This document shows, one piece after another, positions 36,180 to 48,325 of a stretch of 64,000 nucleotides of DNA. The stretch covers positions 27,049,116 through 27,113,115 of the forward strand of contig NC_067196.1 of assembly GCF_000699445.3 (NCBI RefSeq), read 5' to 3'. Under the pieces are notes generated by a model that made no database searches, had not been told where the DNA came from, and saw only the letters and a program-made list of their open reading frames with translations. This stretch comes from Schistosoma haematobium (Eukaryota; Platyhelminthes; Trematoda; Strigeidida; Schistosomatidae). A program made the translations under genes and the position numbers. Numbering within the stretch: position 1 is the stretch's first letter; the number at the start of each line of letters is the position of its first letter.

Positions 36180-37427
36180 AACCGTTAATGAGAACATGCA
36201 ATATACAGTAAAATAAATTATTTGGGGTACAAAATTAAGATACAAGGATCACGTTTAAATGATCATAAATTCTGGACATAAGAAAGGTATGACAATAATT
36301 TAGATGGTTAAGGAAACAAGGCAGTCATATAAACTAACTGTTAGTAATTACAGATTACGAATAAGCAAACTAATGTTTCGAAAACTAGCTTTAACACTTT
36401 AGCATTTATTCTTTATTCTTCTCTACATAGAAACGGAGATATTTGCAGTTACAATACAATGTTCTTACTTATTAACCGCTGAACTATATAAGCAATTTGA
36501 TGCAAATGAAGATATTCATTTTACGTTAATTTATGGTCAAATTCGGAAAACACGTTAACCTATTACAACTGAACACTGAATATTCGATAACCAGCTTACT
36601 GTAGTACAATTACAAATGTAAAAATTGGAAAACGTTTTGACTACAGGTAAATGTACATAATTCCATTTCTTAATGTACTTAAAGCAGAACCAGCTAGTAA
36701 AAATCAGCTTTAATAATCTGTTGTTTTAATAATGTAGCCAATGCTATTTCATACGGTATCATAGACATAAAAATGTGCCTTTATCTACGTTTTACAATGA
36801 ATATTCTAACGATGGAAAGATATTTAACAAGGAGGATAAGTATATTCTATGATTTTACTTAGTGCAATAGATTTGCCGAAATTTCATTTATTTATTGACA
36901 GACACATTGAAAAACCTCAAATTTGATAATGGATGTGTTATGCGTCACTTATTTTTACCTCTTCAGAACAATATATTACAACCATACAATTTAGTCTAGA
37001 GAATTATGTTATGTATACCCTGTACTGTAAGTAAATGTGGCATAACTTTTTGTATAATAAAATATATCGTTGAAATAGACTAACGTTTATGACGTAATCA
37101 ATATGAACAATATCAGCAAAACCAAAATGTGGCAAATGATAAGTGAAGATGGATGAGAAGAATTCTTTATATAATTTTCAATTGATTTTATGACAAACAT
37201 TATTTTCTTTCTTATAAGACAGTCAACTTTTCAATGGAAAAATTGTAATCAATTAAGCATACACTTATTAATACTGAAATAATTACTGTTTGTCTCACTT
37301 GACGTATTTCAAATTGATTATTAATAATTCAATGAAATTTGGTAAAATCTCACTTGATTCATTTCGTCATTTTCTACTGACAACTATTAAGAAGAATACT
37401 ATAGATTAGAGCACATCAGATTAATAT
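36180..37427. other. AT-rich DNA, no gene seen
   Basis: Nothing recognisable. Confidence 0.55.
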
Positions 37428-37730
37428 TGTGGTGTGGGTTACTTATATTCACAAAAGTAGTATATAACGGTGGTCAGGTATAGAATGTATTTCCATAGAA
37501 GGTCGATGAGGAAAGAACGAGAACGAAACCCGATTTGTATGAAAATGCATGGACAATGAATTCTGAGACAGTGGATTGATGTTTGCAACAGGAACAGTCA
37601 AGTTTGAGACGATGGATTGATATTTTGCAAATTGACTGTTTACTATATGGTTCTCAGATTTTAGTGAGATGTTCTGTAATTTCGTGTCAACCACATTCGA
37701 TTGTCCCACTTCGTGTTCTTGTTCACTACA
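37428..37730 (+). repeat. Solo LTR-like element (family D), copy 2
   Basis: Starts TGTGGTGTGGGTTACTT and ends TTGTTCACTACA, with short inverted ends (TGTGGTG against CACTACA). A TATA box (TATATAA, 37461-37467) lies near the left end. Flanks ATAT at 37424-37427 and 37731-37734 fit a 4-bp target duplication but are low in complexity. The minus-strand frame 37449-37709 lies across the LTR and is not considered a gene. Confidence 0.6.
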
Positions 37731-38150
37731 ATATCAGTTCATGATTGCTAAGCAGTCCTTTTTAAATATTCTGATAGCATGCAGATGCTTGTCAAAGGGT
37801 TTTCGTTTGAAAACTTTGGAAATTTAAATCAGTACAGATTGGTGATTAAATTTATGATAGAGATGAGATAATACAGAAAGAATAAGGAGTTAACACATAA
37901 GCCTAAGCGTTAAAAAAGTTTGTAGATTACCACTGTAAATTTTGTAATGTAAACAAATAAAGGTGGGCTAAATTTTTCAATGTTTTCCACAAAATAAAAA
38001 TCTTCTCACGACAATCCATGTATAAAGCCTTGGAAACTTTTTACAAGTCGATTACATGAATTGTTTTACTGACAGATTTTCGTGTCTACTAGTATTCTCA
38101 TTTTATCCCCTGCTTATCGGGAATGTAGTATTCTGAAGCAATTTAGGCAT
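37731..38150. other. AT-rich DNA, no gene seen
   Basis: Nothing recognisable. Confidence 0.5.
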
Positions 38151-38382
38151 ATGTTACATTGGCTATGAAAGCATAACTCCGACGAGTCTCAAATAAGATG
38201 GAACGCACGTCCTGGATTCCACTGATAGCCACTATCCATCTTTGCTTATACTACTTGTAAATTAAGGCAATATTGACGTATTACACACAGTATGCATATA
38301 TATCAATGAGAAACTGACCAGTTACAGTCCTAATCATCAATGGGAAGATTCAAGTAATAAACAATACCAAGTGAATTTCTCA
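38151..38382 (+). repeat. Sm-alpha-like hammerhead repeat, single partial unit
   Basis: Contains a hammerhead (38172-38222), then the family 3' part ('gccactatccatctttgc', 'aaattaaggcaatatt', 'caagtaataaacaatacc') and stops after 'aagtgaattt'. The 5' part is eroded. Confidence 0.75.
38172..38222 (+). ncRNA. Hammerhead ribozyme (inactivated copy)
   Basis: The core at 38179-38186 reads CCGACGAG instead of CTGANGAG. Stem II is GTCT with AGAT and can still form four pairs (one G-T). The following GAAA is GGAA, changing a core A. The cleavage context ACGTC/CTGGATTCC is intact. Two core changes predict loss of self-cleavage. Confidence 0.65.
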
Positions 38383-40084
38383 CTAGTTTGAATTGTGTAT
38401 GATAATGAAGTTTACCATTAACCTAAATGGATGTTTAAATTTTAGAAAGTTTTCTAAAAGCAAATGAAATTATAATAAACAATAGTAAGACAACAGTGAC
38501 TGTAATATGTTACGTAGACAACAATAGAACATTGTGTAAGACCATAAATTAAGAACCGTAGTCAACCACTTATAAAACGTTGTTAGATATCTATTAGCAT
38601 AATTTAATTATTCCACCTTACTTTCATCATAAAAACAAGTAAGATTTAGCTTTAGGTAAAGAATATAAACTAAACTTTTGATTTAGTCGATTGAATTCAT
38701 GAAGCTTCAACATACATAACATCCACAAACAGAATTATTATAGCAGTATAGTATAAAATAATATTCAAAAGGTATTGGTTACATATAATTAGCCTAATAA
38801 GATTTGAACTATTTATAGTGTAAACTTTATGAACTCAAACTTTATGAAATTGATTTTCATTTTTATTTTATTAAAACTTATTTCCGGAATAATTCGGTCA
38901 TGGATTTTCGTATCATACCATTCGCTTTTTATTCATAAAGAGTTTTAATTCTTATTTGTCACTTACAATTAGTCAACTGTTCTCTAATATAGTACAAGTG
39001 AATAATCTCTGTACAATATCCCTAAAATTGATATAAATAACCATAAATCTCTATGATTCACTTATGTAAATCATTTTCATGTTTTTTTTTCTACTAACAA
39101 CCAAGTTTAAAATTTAATTCCAGAATGTGTAGTGAGAAGCTTCATCTAGTAGAATTCAATCATGTCACGTATGAGATATCTAATCATCATAGACATTCAT
39201 TCAATAGTTGGATATGTTTGTAAAACTTCAAATGATTTTAGTTGAAAACAAAGATGCTTGTTTATGTAGAATAATTGTAAAAAATAAATGACAAAAGTAT
39301 CTTGTATGTATTCTTTAATTTTATTGTAAAGAGAACTATATTACTATGTTAAGTATGTTGTTTCAAAATGAAAACTAAACTGTACTAATTTCATTGCAGA
39401 AAAATATACTAGATGACAAGAAAAAACAAAACCAAAACAACAACCATATATCTAACAAAATCCTTTCATACAAACTGTTATTCAACTATATAGTTATCAA
39501 TTAACTAAATTACTTCACTTCTTATTATTTGTATTTAATCACTGTCAATGTTTAAGCATATAAAAGAATAATGATTAGATTGAAGAATAAGAAAAAAAAG
39601 TAAACCATTTAATAAGCTAATTTGTACTTGTTTCTTCTCAAGTAAATCTCACTTAAGATAAATTCAATTTAACAGTTTTAGGTCAGTTTAGTTTAATATA
39701 AACACCAAAAAGAAAAAAAAAGAAAAAAAGGAAAAAAGAAACCAAGAAAAAACATACATAGATTAATGCTTTATTTAGAAATGAATGAAAGTTTTCCGAT
39801 AATTAATCAATAATATTATTTATTATTGATGAATCAATTTTCTATGAAATCTCGGATTTACATTTTAATAAGTTTGACAATGTTTACCCTATTTATCTGA
39901 TTTATTAGGTTTTTTTCTTTTTGTTTTCTTTTTTTTCCTATTACTGAATTAATTTCAAATGCAAATTATATTCATTTCGATTTAATTTTTCAAAAAAAAA
40001 TTTATTTATTTATTTATTTAATGACAATTGAAGATCTAATCATATTTCAATTAATTTTATTATACAATAAATAAAAAATAAAGA
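38383..40084. other. AT-rich DNA with facing purine and pyrimidine tracts
   Basis: An A/G run (about 39707-39747) and a T/C run (about 39906-39938) are complementary and separated by about 160 bp. A (TTTA)n run lies at about 40000-40020. No gene seen. Confidence 0.55.
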
Positions 40085-40850
40085 AGGAAGGTGCGAGATA
40101 CTAATTTATGGACGAGCCAATCAGAGGCGTTTTAGAGTTTTAAAGGTTACAGCGCCAACTTCAGTGTTTAATGCTAACGTACGATCGGTTCACAAGGAAT
40201 TTTGTACAAAACATGACAATTGAGCGGCTATAAGAAATAAAACGGCGAGACTATAATTTGTGAACGAATCAATCAGGTATAAGATAATAGATCTCGGATT
40301 TGGGCACGAAAGCCTTTCATCTATTTGGCTAAATAAATTTCTGGCATTAGAACTGATGTTAGTTTGTGATGAAAATCGAATAATACTCATCGAGTGGATA
40401 CGTTACGTAATAATTATATAATGACATATCGATTCTAAATTAACATGGAGTAATTGGAAGAAAGAGGAACAATAATAATAAGCAAAGTAATTATTCGAAA
40501 ATCAAGCAGTATATACTTTGTATAATATATATACAATAAAGGGAAGGAAATGACAAAGTATTTTGATGAATGGTCAGTGGAGTAGTAGTTATGTAGGAAT
40601 CGAGAAAACAAAGGTTGAGAATCAGTTAAATACAAAATTTACTAAAAATGGAAGAATTATGAAAGTAGTTTATCAAAGTTCTGCTACAAACTCCCCTATA
40701 CCGATGGCCAAGATAGCAAGAGTGGTTGTACAAACATATTTCGGATGCAAAGGTTTGGTTTGTGAACATGGATTGCAATGGCTTCAGCAATGTGCAAAAG
40801 ACGCAAAAGACGCTCGATTAGTTCCTTCTTTGTTTTAAACTGTTTGAACA
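40085..40850 (-). mobile_element. Penelope-like element, 3' end and GIY-YIG C-terminus
   Basis: On the minus strand the coding end reads 'LLHIAEAIAIHVHKPNLCIR' and then 'NMFVQPLLLSWPSV', stopping at TAG (40696-40698). 'HIAEA-AI' is the last conserved GIY-YIG block of Penelope-like elements and includes the catalytic-site Glu. Below the stop, 40383-40695 aligns with the 15-kb copy. The stretch 40085-40382 is GC-richer and may be more of the element; that limit is uncertain. The plus-strand frame 40563-40838 is a shadow of this element. Confidence 0.75.
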
Positions 40851-41482
40851 TTGCCTAATCAAGGGTTTTTACTAACATATCTATATACTTTTCATAAAAA
40901 ACCCTATAACCTGAATTTATTTTTACAAAACATCACTTCGTAAAATCATCCGATTTTCGATTTTGCATGTTTAGTATGTTAATAAACAAAATATTAATTA
41001 GTTGACTTTGAATCTTCATCTTTTAAAAAGGAATCTATATTTAGGTTGTTTTTAAAAAAAAGATTAAGCTAATCGTTTATGTGGTTAAACAATTTAATGA
41101 CTAAAGTTATGATGACCACTTTTAATTAAAACATCATGTAGTGAATTTTACCTAAACGACAATGTACGATTAAGAATTGTTTGACTGGAATATAGTTTAT
41201 CATTTATATGAACATCTCTCAGTCCTGCAGAAACACATTTATGAACTGAACAGCTTGGTGATAACTTCTTTGATCGGTATTCATGGATTTGGATTAGAAT
41301 CCATTACGCAACATCATTTGTTTTAAGATTGTATGTATGCCTAGCTGGCGAAACGTTTATTTGTAGGCTTGTCTGCTACCATATTTGAGACATTAAAGAA
41401 TGTTGAAAATTTTAAAAATATCCTCATACTTTGGAATATACTGGAATACATTTGAATAATAATGATAACCAGGGTAATTTTT
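40851..41482. other. AT-rich DNA, no gene seen
   Basis: Nothing recognisable. Just beyond it, 41483-41520 resembles the minus-oriented 3' flank of the Penelope copies. Confidence 0.5.
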
Positions 41483-41526
41483 TGGAAATCAAGAAGTTGC
41501 TACGTTACACAATATATAAAAAAATC

Positions 41527-41930
41527 CATGTGTATTTATCGATTCAACTGTTCTTGTTACTTACTTACTTACGCCTGTTACTCCTAAAGGAGCATAGGCC
41601 GCAGACCTGCTCTTGTGGAGCCAGTTATATAAGGCGTACAATTTGGCGAGCTCGTCATCGCATAACAGAACACCATCCGTCTTGGTTCAGCAAAGGACAG
41701 GCAAGAGTGATTAAGAATTCTATTCTTTCTGACTTAGTGGACACAGCTCACTAAGTTGAACTGAATAAATCCTTTAAGGTTATCCACCATATTCCATCAA
41801 ATCTGCCATATGGTTTACGAATTCGCCTTTTGCATATTACTGAAGACACTGGAATCCACGTTCACAAACCAAACCTTTGCATCCAAAATATGTTTGTACA
41901 ACCACTCCTGCTACCTTGGCCATCGGTATT
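41527..41930 (+). pseudogene. Penelope-like GIY-YIG endonuclease domain, interrupted
   Basis: Removing the insert at 41558-41606, the plus strand encodes 'CIYRFNCSCGASYIRRT' (GIY-like CIY, YIG-like YIR), 'RITEHHPSWFSKGQ' and 'NSILSDLVDTAH'. After a TAA it continues 'SFKVIHHIPSNLPYGLRIRL', 'LHITEDTGIHVHKPNLCIQ' and 'NMFVQPLLLPWPSV'. This is almost the whole endonuclease domain. The first motif Gly is Cys, the YIG Gly is Arg, a stop splits the frame, and the later E-A block is E-D. The reverse transcriptase part is absent. The end at about 41928 falls exactly at the coding terminus; no 3' flank of the type seen at 15 and 40 kb follows. Confidence 0.8.
41558..41606 (-). mobile_element. 49-bp RTE tail nested in the Penelope domain
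   Basis: On the minus strand it is the extreme 3' end of the (TAAG)-tailed RTE family ('gcggcctatgctccttta', then 'gtaacaggcgtaagtaag'). It is bracketed by CTGTTCTTGT (41548-41557) and CTGCTCTTGT (41607-41616), a 10-bp duplication with one mismatch. The duplicated bases are part of the Penelope codons, so the RTE entered the Penelope copy. Confidence 0.85.
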
Positions 41931-43126
41931 ATTTTATACGCCTAACTAATCTATGAATGACACTGAATAAGTATATTATTTGAGTCTAAAAATAATAGAA
42001 AAATTAACGATTTCGAGTATGAAATAGAATAATATGTCGGTTTAAAGATTTTAACTTTTTCTATGAAACCTGAAAACTTGAACATCTATCTTGGATACTG
42101 CATAATTGTGAATAACGATAAGTAGGAAACGAGCATTTGGAAACTGTTTAGTTATTTCCGGTATTCATAAGTTTCATTGATGAAGTTTTTGAATAAGATG
42201 TTTTTTCTATAAAAAAAACCAAACCAAATATACATATATTTACCATCATTTAGCAAAAAATATTGTTATGTTTAGGTAAACATTGCCCGAATTCTTATTC
42301 AGCATAAAATCTCGAAAGTTTACTTGTAAAATACAAAATCTTTCAAGCTGGTATTTAGATTACTTCAATATTTGTAAACTGATCTTAAATAATGCACCTC
42401 TCACAAATATAATAAACCTGCTTTCATTGTTTAGGTTCTGTAACCATAATACCAACTAAAGTTAGTTTTGCTTAACCATTATTTCACTACAAAAGGTTGC
42501 TGACTTTTCAGAATAATTTAAAAGGTTACAAACCTTTGAAAATATTACTGAAATTGTAAGAAAGTGTTTTACGGTATTTCTTGCTTATAAAACCTATCAG
42601 TTTGTTATAAAATATTATTTGTTGTCACCCACGTTTTAGTGCTTTGATCTATTTTGAATAATAAATACAATTCAACTACGTATTACATCACAAAAACTGA
42701 TATATTCTGTTTCTATCCTCTTGGTAGTCTGTTATTGAAATTATACATAAAAGCGTTTAATCATGGTGAAATATTACGCGTTATAAATAAGTAAACTTTG
42801 AAACAAACGGTAATTTTTTTGAAATTCTATTGAAGATAGAACATTACGAGTAAATATGTTTCTTAGGAAAATGAATATTTTCCTTAGACAAATGTAACAT
42901 ATCAAAGTTTGTTTTTAAATTCACCGCTAATTAATGTTTCATAACGTCTTAATATTATTGAAAATAACTGACATCATATTTATTTATGAACACAACGTTC
43001 TTCCATATAGTAAGAAGTATATTGTGGTTAGTTTTTCCGATAACTTACCATTTCTGTTCAGGTTCACAGTCTTTAGTAATTACAGTCATTTTTTAAAATT
43101 TGACAAATGATTTGTTTTGTTTAAGT

Positions 43127-43128
<2 letters not shown>
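41931..43128. other. AT-rich DNA, no gene seen
   Basis: Nothing recognisable. Confidence 0.55.

Positions 43129-43191
<63 letters not shown>
43129..43191. repeat. Long (TA)n microsatellite
   Basis: About 31 pure TA units, the longest in the window, directly at the broken edge of an RTE fragment. Confidence 0.95.
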
Positions 43192-43194
<3 letters not shown>

Positions 43195-43825
43195 CTATCT
43201 GGTTCTCCATGGTGTGCTCCAGTGAAATCTATGTAGATTCGTGTATGCGTTTGTGGGGAAATATTGTGCCACCTGTGACCAATTTGTTGAATGCACAGAG
43301 ATTTGGCAATAACTTGCCGTTCTCGTTTCTTTCTCCCAGTTCATGTCGTCCCATGATATCTTCATACCCGCTGTTGTCCATTCCGACTTTAGCGTTTAGA
43401 TCTCTCATCAGAATTGTTAGGTCTTTTCATGGATACTCCGCTATGATCGATTGCAGCCTCCCATAAAACTGATCTTAATCGTCGTCACTGCTATCATTGG
43501 TGGATGTATAACATTGGATAACATCCATTGTAATTCCCTTCTTCTCTGTTTTTTAGTATGCTCTGATGATCCTGGATCTATGAGATACCCATCCTATAGG
43601 TGTATTTCGTGCTTCTCTGGGCAGCATCAGATCAACTCCCTAAACGTGTGGAGCATTTTACTCATCGTGACAGAAGTACAGAAGCATGTCTCCCGCCTCT
43701 AGTATTTGCTGTCCAGCTTGGGTCCAATGGGTTTCGCTGATTCCGAGAGCCGCTAATTTGCATCTCCTCATTTCCGTATCAATTTGACTAGTCCTTTCAG
43801 TCTCCGGACATTCCATGTACCTATA
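43192..43825 (-). pseudogene. RTE APE-type endonuclease, broken
   Basis: On the minus strand the start reads 'FIGTWNVR' (the Asn-containing motif near 43805-43820). After a frame change come 'LAALGISETHWTQAGQQ' (the Glu-containing SET motif), a stop, 'NTPIGWVSHRSRII', the block 'LTILMRDLNAKVGMDNSGYE' (normally G-D-L-N; here R-D-L-N) and 'ETIFPHKRIHESTW'-like sequence near the TA array. These are the successive motifs of an apurinic endonuclease that nicks the target in LINE insertion. At least two frame changes and several stops make it dead. The final Asp-His motif is missing. Confidence 0.8.
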
Positions 43826-44080
43826 AAAATTGTTACTCTAGTTGTTAGAGCGAGCATCGTCCTCGTGAATTCCGAAGAATCTCAGCTTTCATCATGAGTC
43901 GTCATAATTCTTGCTTCGATTCGGGAGGCAGAGTAAAAATTTCTTAATATTGTTAGCGTTTTTTAGCAGTTTTTTTTATATGGGATGGGGTTGTCGACCG
44001 CATGCCCAACCCTCCTCCTTTACCCGAACTTGGGACAGTCAGTAGCTCTACAAGAGCTACTGGAGGAGTTATCATATATA
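43192..44080 (-). mobile_element. RTE-like LINE (second family), 5' part only
   Basis: A GC-richer minus-strand segment holds a 5' leader (about 43830-44080) and the endonuclease region. It lacks all of the reverse transcriptase and the 3' end. This is the opposite of normal 5' truncation. Its broken edge abuts the TA array. Confidence 0.85.
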
Positions 44081-44895
44081 TAACTATGCATATATTTCTT
44101 TATAGATCCATTGCTTGAAATTACTAGGTTTATCAGTTGTAGTCATTTTTTTCGAACGTCTTTATTTATTTAGTATTATTAATTCACATTTTTTGATGAA
44201 ACGACAATTATTTTTTCTTTTTTAAGAATGCGTAATTATTGCAAAGCATATCATGCAATCTTTGAGCGTCTTCATCTGTGCTATATGAAAACTGTTGACA
44301 GGAGGCCGTCTATAATAGGCAACTTTTGAGTGATATGAGGTGAAAATGTATGATTTGAGTTGTATTTATCTTTAATATTAAAAACAACACTTTATGGTAT
44401 GATGATATTACAACGAAGGTCTAGATTCCAGACGTTGTGAATAGATTAGATAATACGAAATATGTAAAGTAGATTTATGATCATTAAATGATATATGGTT
44501 AATGACAGATTTTACAAATCAGAAAATTGCTTAACCACGCTACTTAATAAAGAAGCGTTATAACTTTGAAAAGCGAGGCAAGTTACAGTTATGGGCATTA
44601 CTTATATGTAAACATATTGTGAGTTTTCAGTATGTACAGCTACGTTCTAAAAACGAAATTTTCCATTTCATTGTATGTTCGTTTGGTTCTGTACAACATT
44701 AGAATAGTAATGAAAAACAAAAACAATGTTGTTTCTCCGTCAGGCTCTAAATAATTTTTTATTTATAAATTGTAAGGAAAATGAATGTAAGTTGATATTT
44801 CGTACTTAATCCTGTGATTCATTACTATTTAATTAAATTCAAAAACGTGAATAATTACGAAATATGTTCTTATTACTATAGGGTTGTGAAGTTTG
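44081..44895. other. AT-rich DNA, no gene seen
   Basis: Nothing recognisable. Confidence 0.55.
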
Positions 44896-45262
44896 TTGAG
44901 TTACATTGAGATAATGAATCTATCAATGTTAGATAATTATTGAAAACCTGGAAGCATTAGATGGCCGTCTCGTCCTAGTATGGAACTCCTCAGCAATGCA
45001 CATCCACAATCCCTCATGGCAGGATCGAACTTAGAACCTGCAGCCTCGCAAGCGAACGCTCAACATCTAGACCACTGAGGCGACATCTAACTATGCTCAT
45101 CTCTCACTTCAACTCATCCACTTTATTGCGTGATCTATCTTCCTCTATCTTTGGTGGGTAAATCCCTCACACCTAACACGTATTATTTCTAATGCTCTCG
45201 CGTTCTCATAGAAATTCTGAGAATTAGCTCTCGAAGTCAGTCACTGGTGAGCATATATAAAA
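44896..45262 (-). repeat. SINE with near-complete 5' module
   Basis: Minus-strand body, tRNA-like part ('ggatcgaacttagaacctgc' around the B box, 'accactgaggcg' at the A box), then a 5' module about 170 bp long reaching 'gtcagtcactggtgagcata'. This shows how far the conserved 5' module extends. Confidence 0.85.
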
Positions 45263-47768
45263 GTATTACCATTATAAACTGCAATTTATAATATCCTTAG
45301 AGGAATTTTACTTGATAGTGTGTTAATTATCTATTGCATCATTGACCTATATTTATTATTCCCCGTAGAAAAATGAATTACATGATTAGTTGTAGTCAGT
45401 TTGAATATCGTCATTTTATTAAATCATGAATGAGGTGAGTTATTTCTTTATCTTATGTACACAAATAAGTTTACCCAAAATGTCTTTATTTTAATAGCAT
45501 CAGTAACACATTCAACTGTAGCACTCTGCTTTCAGTTTACTCGTCATATCTCGAGAAAGAAATAAGTCATTTTGACCTGTGTGTTTGATTTATTGACATA
45601 ATGTCTCTTTGGTATTCTGCATTCATCAGTGTTGACAAATACTATGGCTTAAAAAGCCACGATTTCGTTTTGTGGTATCTTTTCCTAGTTATACATGTTC
45701 AAAGTGGTTATGTAAATTCAAAAACGTTTCAGTAAAGATGAAACTCACATCTCTTTGTTCTCTATTGAATGTGTTTTTCCCAGGCCTATCTTAGGGGAAA
45801 TATTCTGTATAAATTGATCACAATGTGAACTGGTTTGTAAGCCAACCTAATTAACTTAAAATGTAGATGACTTAATTTCAAAGGTTGAAAATTTTTCTAC
45901 TATTAACTAATGTGTCTGGTAAATGAAACATGTCCGCTAGACGTATCTATTAATGAATAAAGTATTTCAGTCGATTATTGCAAAACCATGAGGTTGTAAC
46001 TCAAAATTCTGAAAACTCATCTACAAGATGCTAACGTAAACGTTTTTACCTTCAACCATTTGACAGATTAAATTAGGCATTTGACATTCTATTTTCAAGA
46101 ATCTAATTTGCACAACAAATTGTTTCAAAAGAAAAAGACTCATCATCACCTTAATTTTCTTTTATCTAGTGTAGATCTGTCAGTAATTTTAAACCCATTA
46201 AGTGTAAATATGAATAGTAGGACCATTTCTATGCTGTGGTTTTGATGTTTCCACATATCGAACAAATGTAATTTAAATAATCGATATCCCAAGTTGTTAT
46301 GAATTTTACGTAATTATTTCTGTTTGTTTCCTATCCTATTCATAACGGGATGCTACTTCAAAATCAGAACTTCAAAACAATGTAGGTTCTAAGTGGATCT
46401 AATATTTGACTTATATTTTTGATAAGAATGGTATTTTACTATATAATAATCGACCAAATACGAAGAGATATGTCTAACCATTTTTACATCTTGAATATCC
46501 CCATGGTTTAAATATCAAAACACTTAAGTACTTAGTAATTAATTTATATCAGTTTTAACCATTTTCCCAGACTTTATCTGATACGTAAAGAATATATGAA
46601 TTGAACTGTAAATTGATATGTATATATGGAGTTTAGTAATTCTCTTTAAGTGATAAATAGAATAGTTTCACGTATGAAAGCTCTATAGTAGCGGTGAAAT
46701 ATTAAAAAAATAAATTGGTTTAGTAATATGATTGAGGCTATAGTTTTCTACAATCTCGGTATTGGCTAAAACGTTGACATTAAACCTAAGTAGTCATTCT
46801 GTCTATGGATTATATTACTTTTTCATAAATCTCCGTTGATTCTTACTATAAAGTAGAGCGATATATCTGATATAATGGATATTCTTTTCATCTAAAAAGA
46901 TTAACTAATATGAAATACACGATATGCTATCGCTTGCATCACTTCTCGCAAACAGCTACATATATTAATTTGATTGGTAATATGTCAACATTCTGGATCA
47001 TGAATGACCTATGATTGCTAAATAATCATGTAAAGTATTTACCAAAATAGATCTGATCAAGTAAATATTACTCCGAAAATCAAATAATCATATATTTAGG
47101 GTACACTCCCCACCCCTAAAACAGTCAACTGGACATTTTAAGCATATGACTACAATCAAACATGGGAAAACAATCGATCACGAACAAGAATGTATTGCCT
47201 TGGAAATTGTGTAATCATTTTGTAAAACTAATTTCTGCTTAGAGTATGCATTCGCTTTACTGCTTCGAAGAATAATAGAAGCTCACCAGAAGCGAAAACA
47301 TCAAAATCATCTATCTCAGCCACATATCACCTCTGATTACAAACATTTCTTATGTGAGCATGCAATAAAGCTTGAGATTAAATATATAGATTCAAAATGC
47401 TGGATTTAACCAATTTCGTATAGGTTACGATAAGCAAAATACTCATTATATGTTAATTTATATAAATCTTATCATTTTGGCGAAAAAGGAAACATTTTAT
47501 TTTGATTACAAGTAAACTTTTAAAAAATAATGTAAGTTGTATCAATCAAAATTTGCATAATATATTTATATCACAAATAGTTAACTAGTTCAATAAGCAA
47601 ACGTTCCTATATATGTAAACTAAACTCGACAGTTTTGACATAATGTCTTTTATATACAACATAAGTCGTACAAAAAATAAAATATATATGAACAGACAGA
47701 AATTTGTAACATTGATTATTGTCGATTGTAAATAAAATGAAGCAAGTAACAAAAAAATGTTATTATTT

Positions 47769-47770
<2 letters not shown>
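45263..47770. other. AT-rich DNA, no gene seen
   Basis: 2.5 kb without a recognised repeat or coding stretch. Confidence 0.55.

Positions 47771-47811
<41 letters not shown>
47771..47811. repeat. (AT)n microsatellite
   Basis: About 20 AT units directly before an inverted SINE body. Confidence 0.95.
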
Positions 47812-47813
<2 letters not shown>

Positions 47814-48325
47814 CAATGGTTGAAATCATGAGTCATTTGAAGCGAGACCACCATGGAAAACCTGGAAGCACTGGACAGCCGTTTCGTCCTAGTGTGGGAC
47901 TCCTCAGCAGTGCTCATCCACAAAACCCCTTCTGATAATAGTCATCTGCTCACTAGTGACTGACTTCAAGGGGCATTTCGTGGAGTTCTAGTGAGAAGCC
48001 GTTAACAGTGGAATTCAACCAGGTCTGTTGGGAGATACCAACTCACTGGAGACAATGGTGTACGGTGGAGCAACTTCGTGTATCGGTTAGACACTAACAC
48101 CGTTGGATCCCGACCAGCTCAGTGGTCTAATGTTTAAGCGCTTGTGCGCGAGTCCGATAGGTCCTAGGTTCGAATCCCGCGGGGGCGAGACGGTGCTGCT
48201 GAGGAGTCCCATACTAGGATGAAATGGACATCCAGTGCTTCCAGGTTTTCCATGGTGGTCTAGCTTCAATTGGCTCATGATTTCAACCATTGAGACTTCT
48301 AAAAATCTCCACAAAACCCCTTCTG

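Noticed and set aside
37449..37709. Minus-strand open frame of 86 codons
   Set aside because: It covers most of LTR-like family D and is not conserved in the sister copy.
40563..40838. Plus-strand open frame of 91 codons
   Set aside because: The minus strand encodes the recognisable Penelope C-terminus, so this frame is its shadow.
43209..43702. Plus-strand open frames in the 43-kb island
   Set aside because: The minus strand carries the RTE endonuclease motifs.
48100..48190. tRNA gene at the SINE head
   Set aside because: A and B boxes are present, but the same segment recurs with a fixed body and tail at more than 20 sites and does not give a clean cloverleaf; it is the SINE head.
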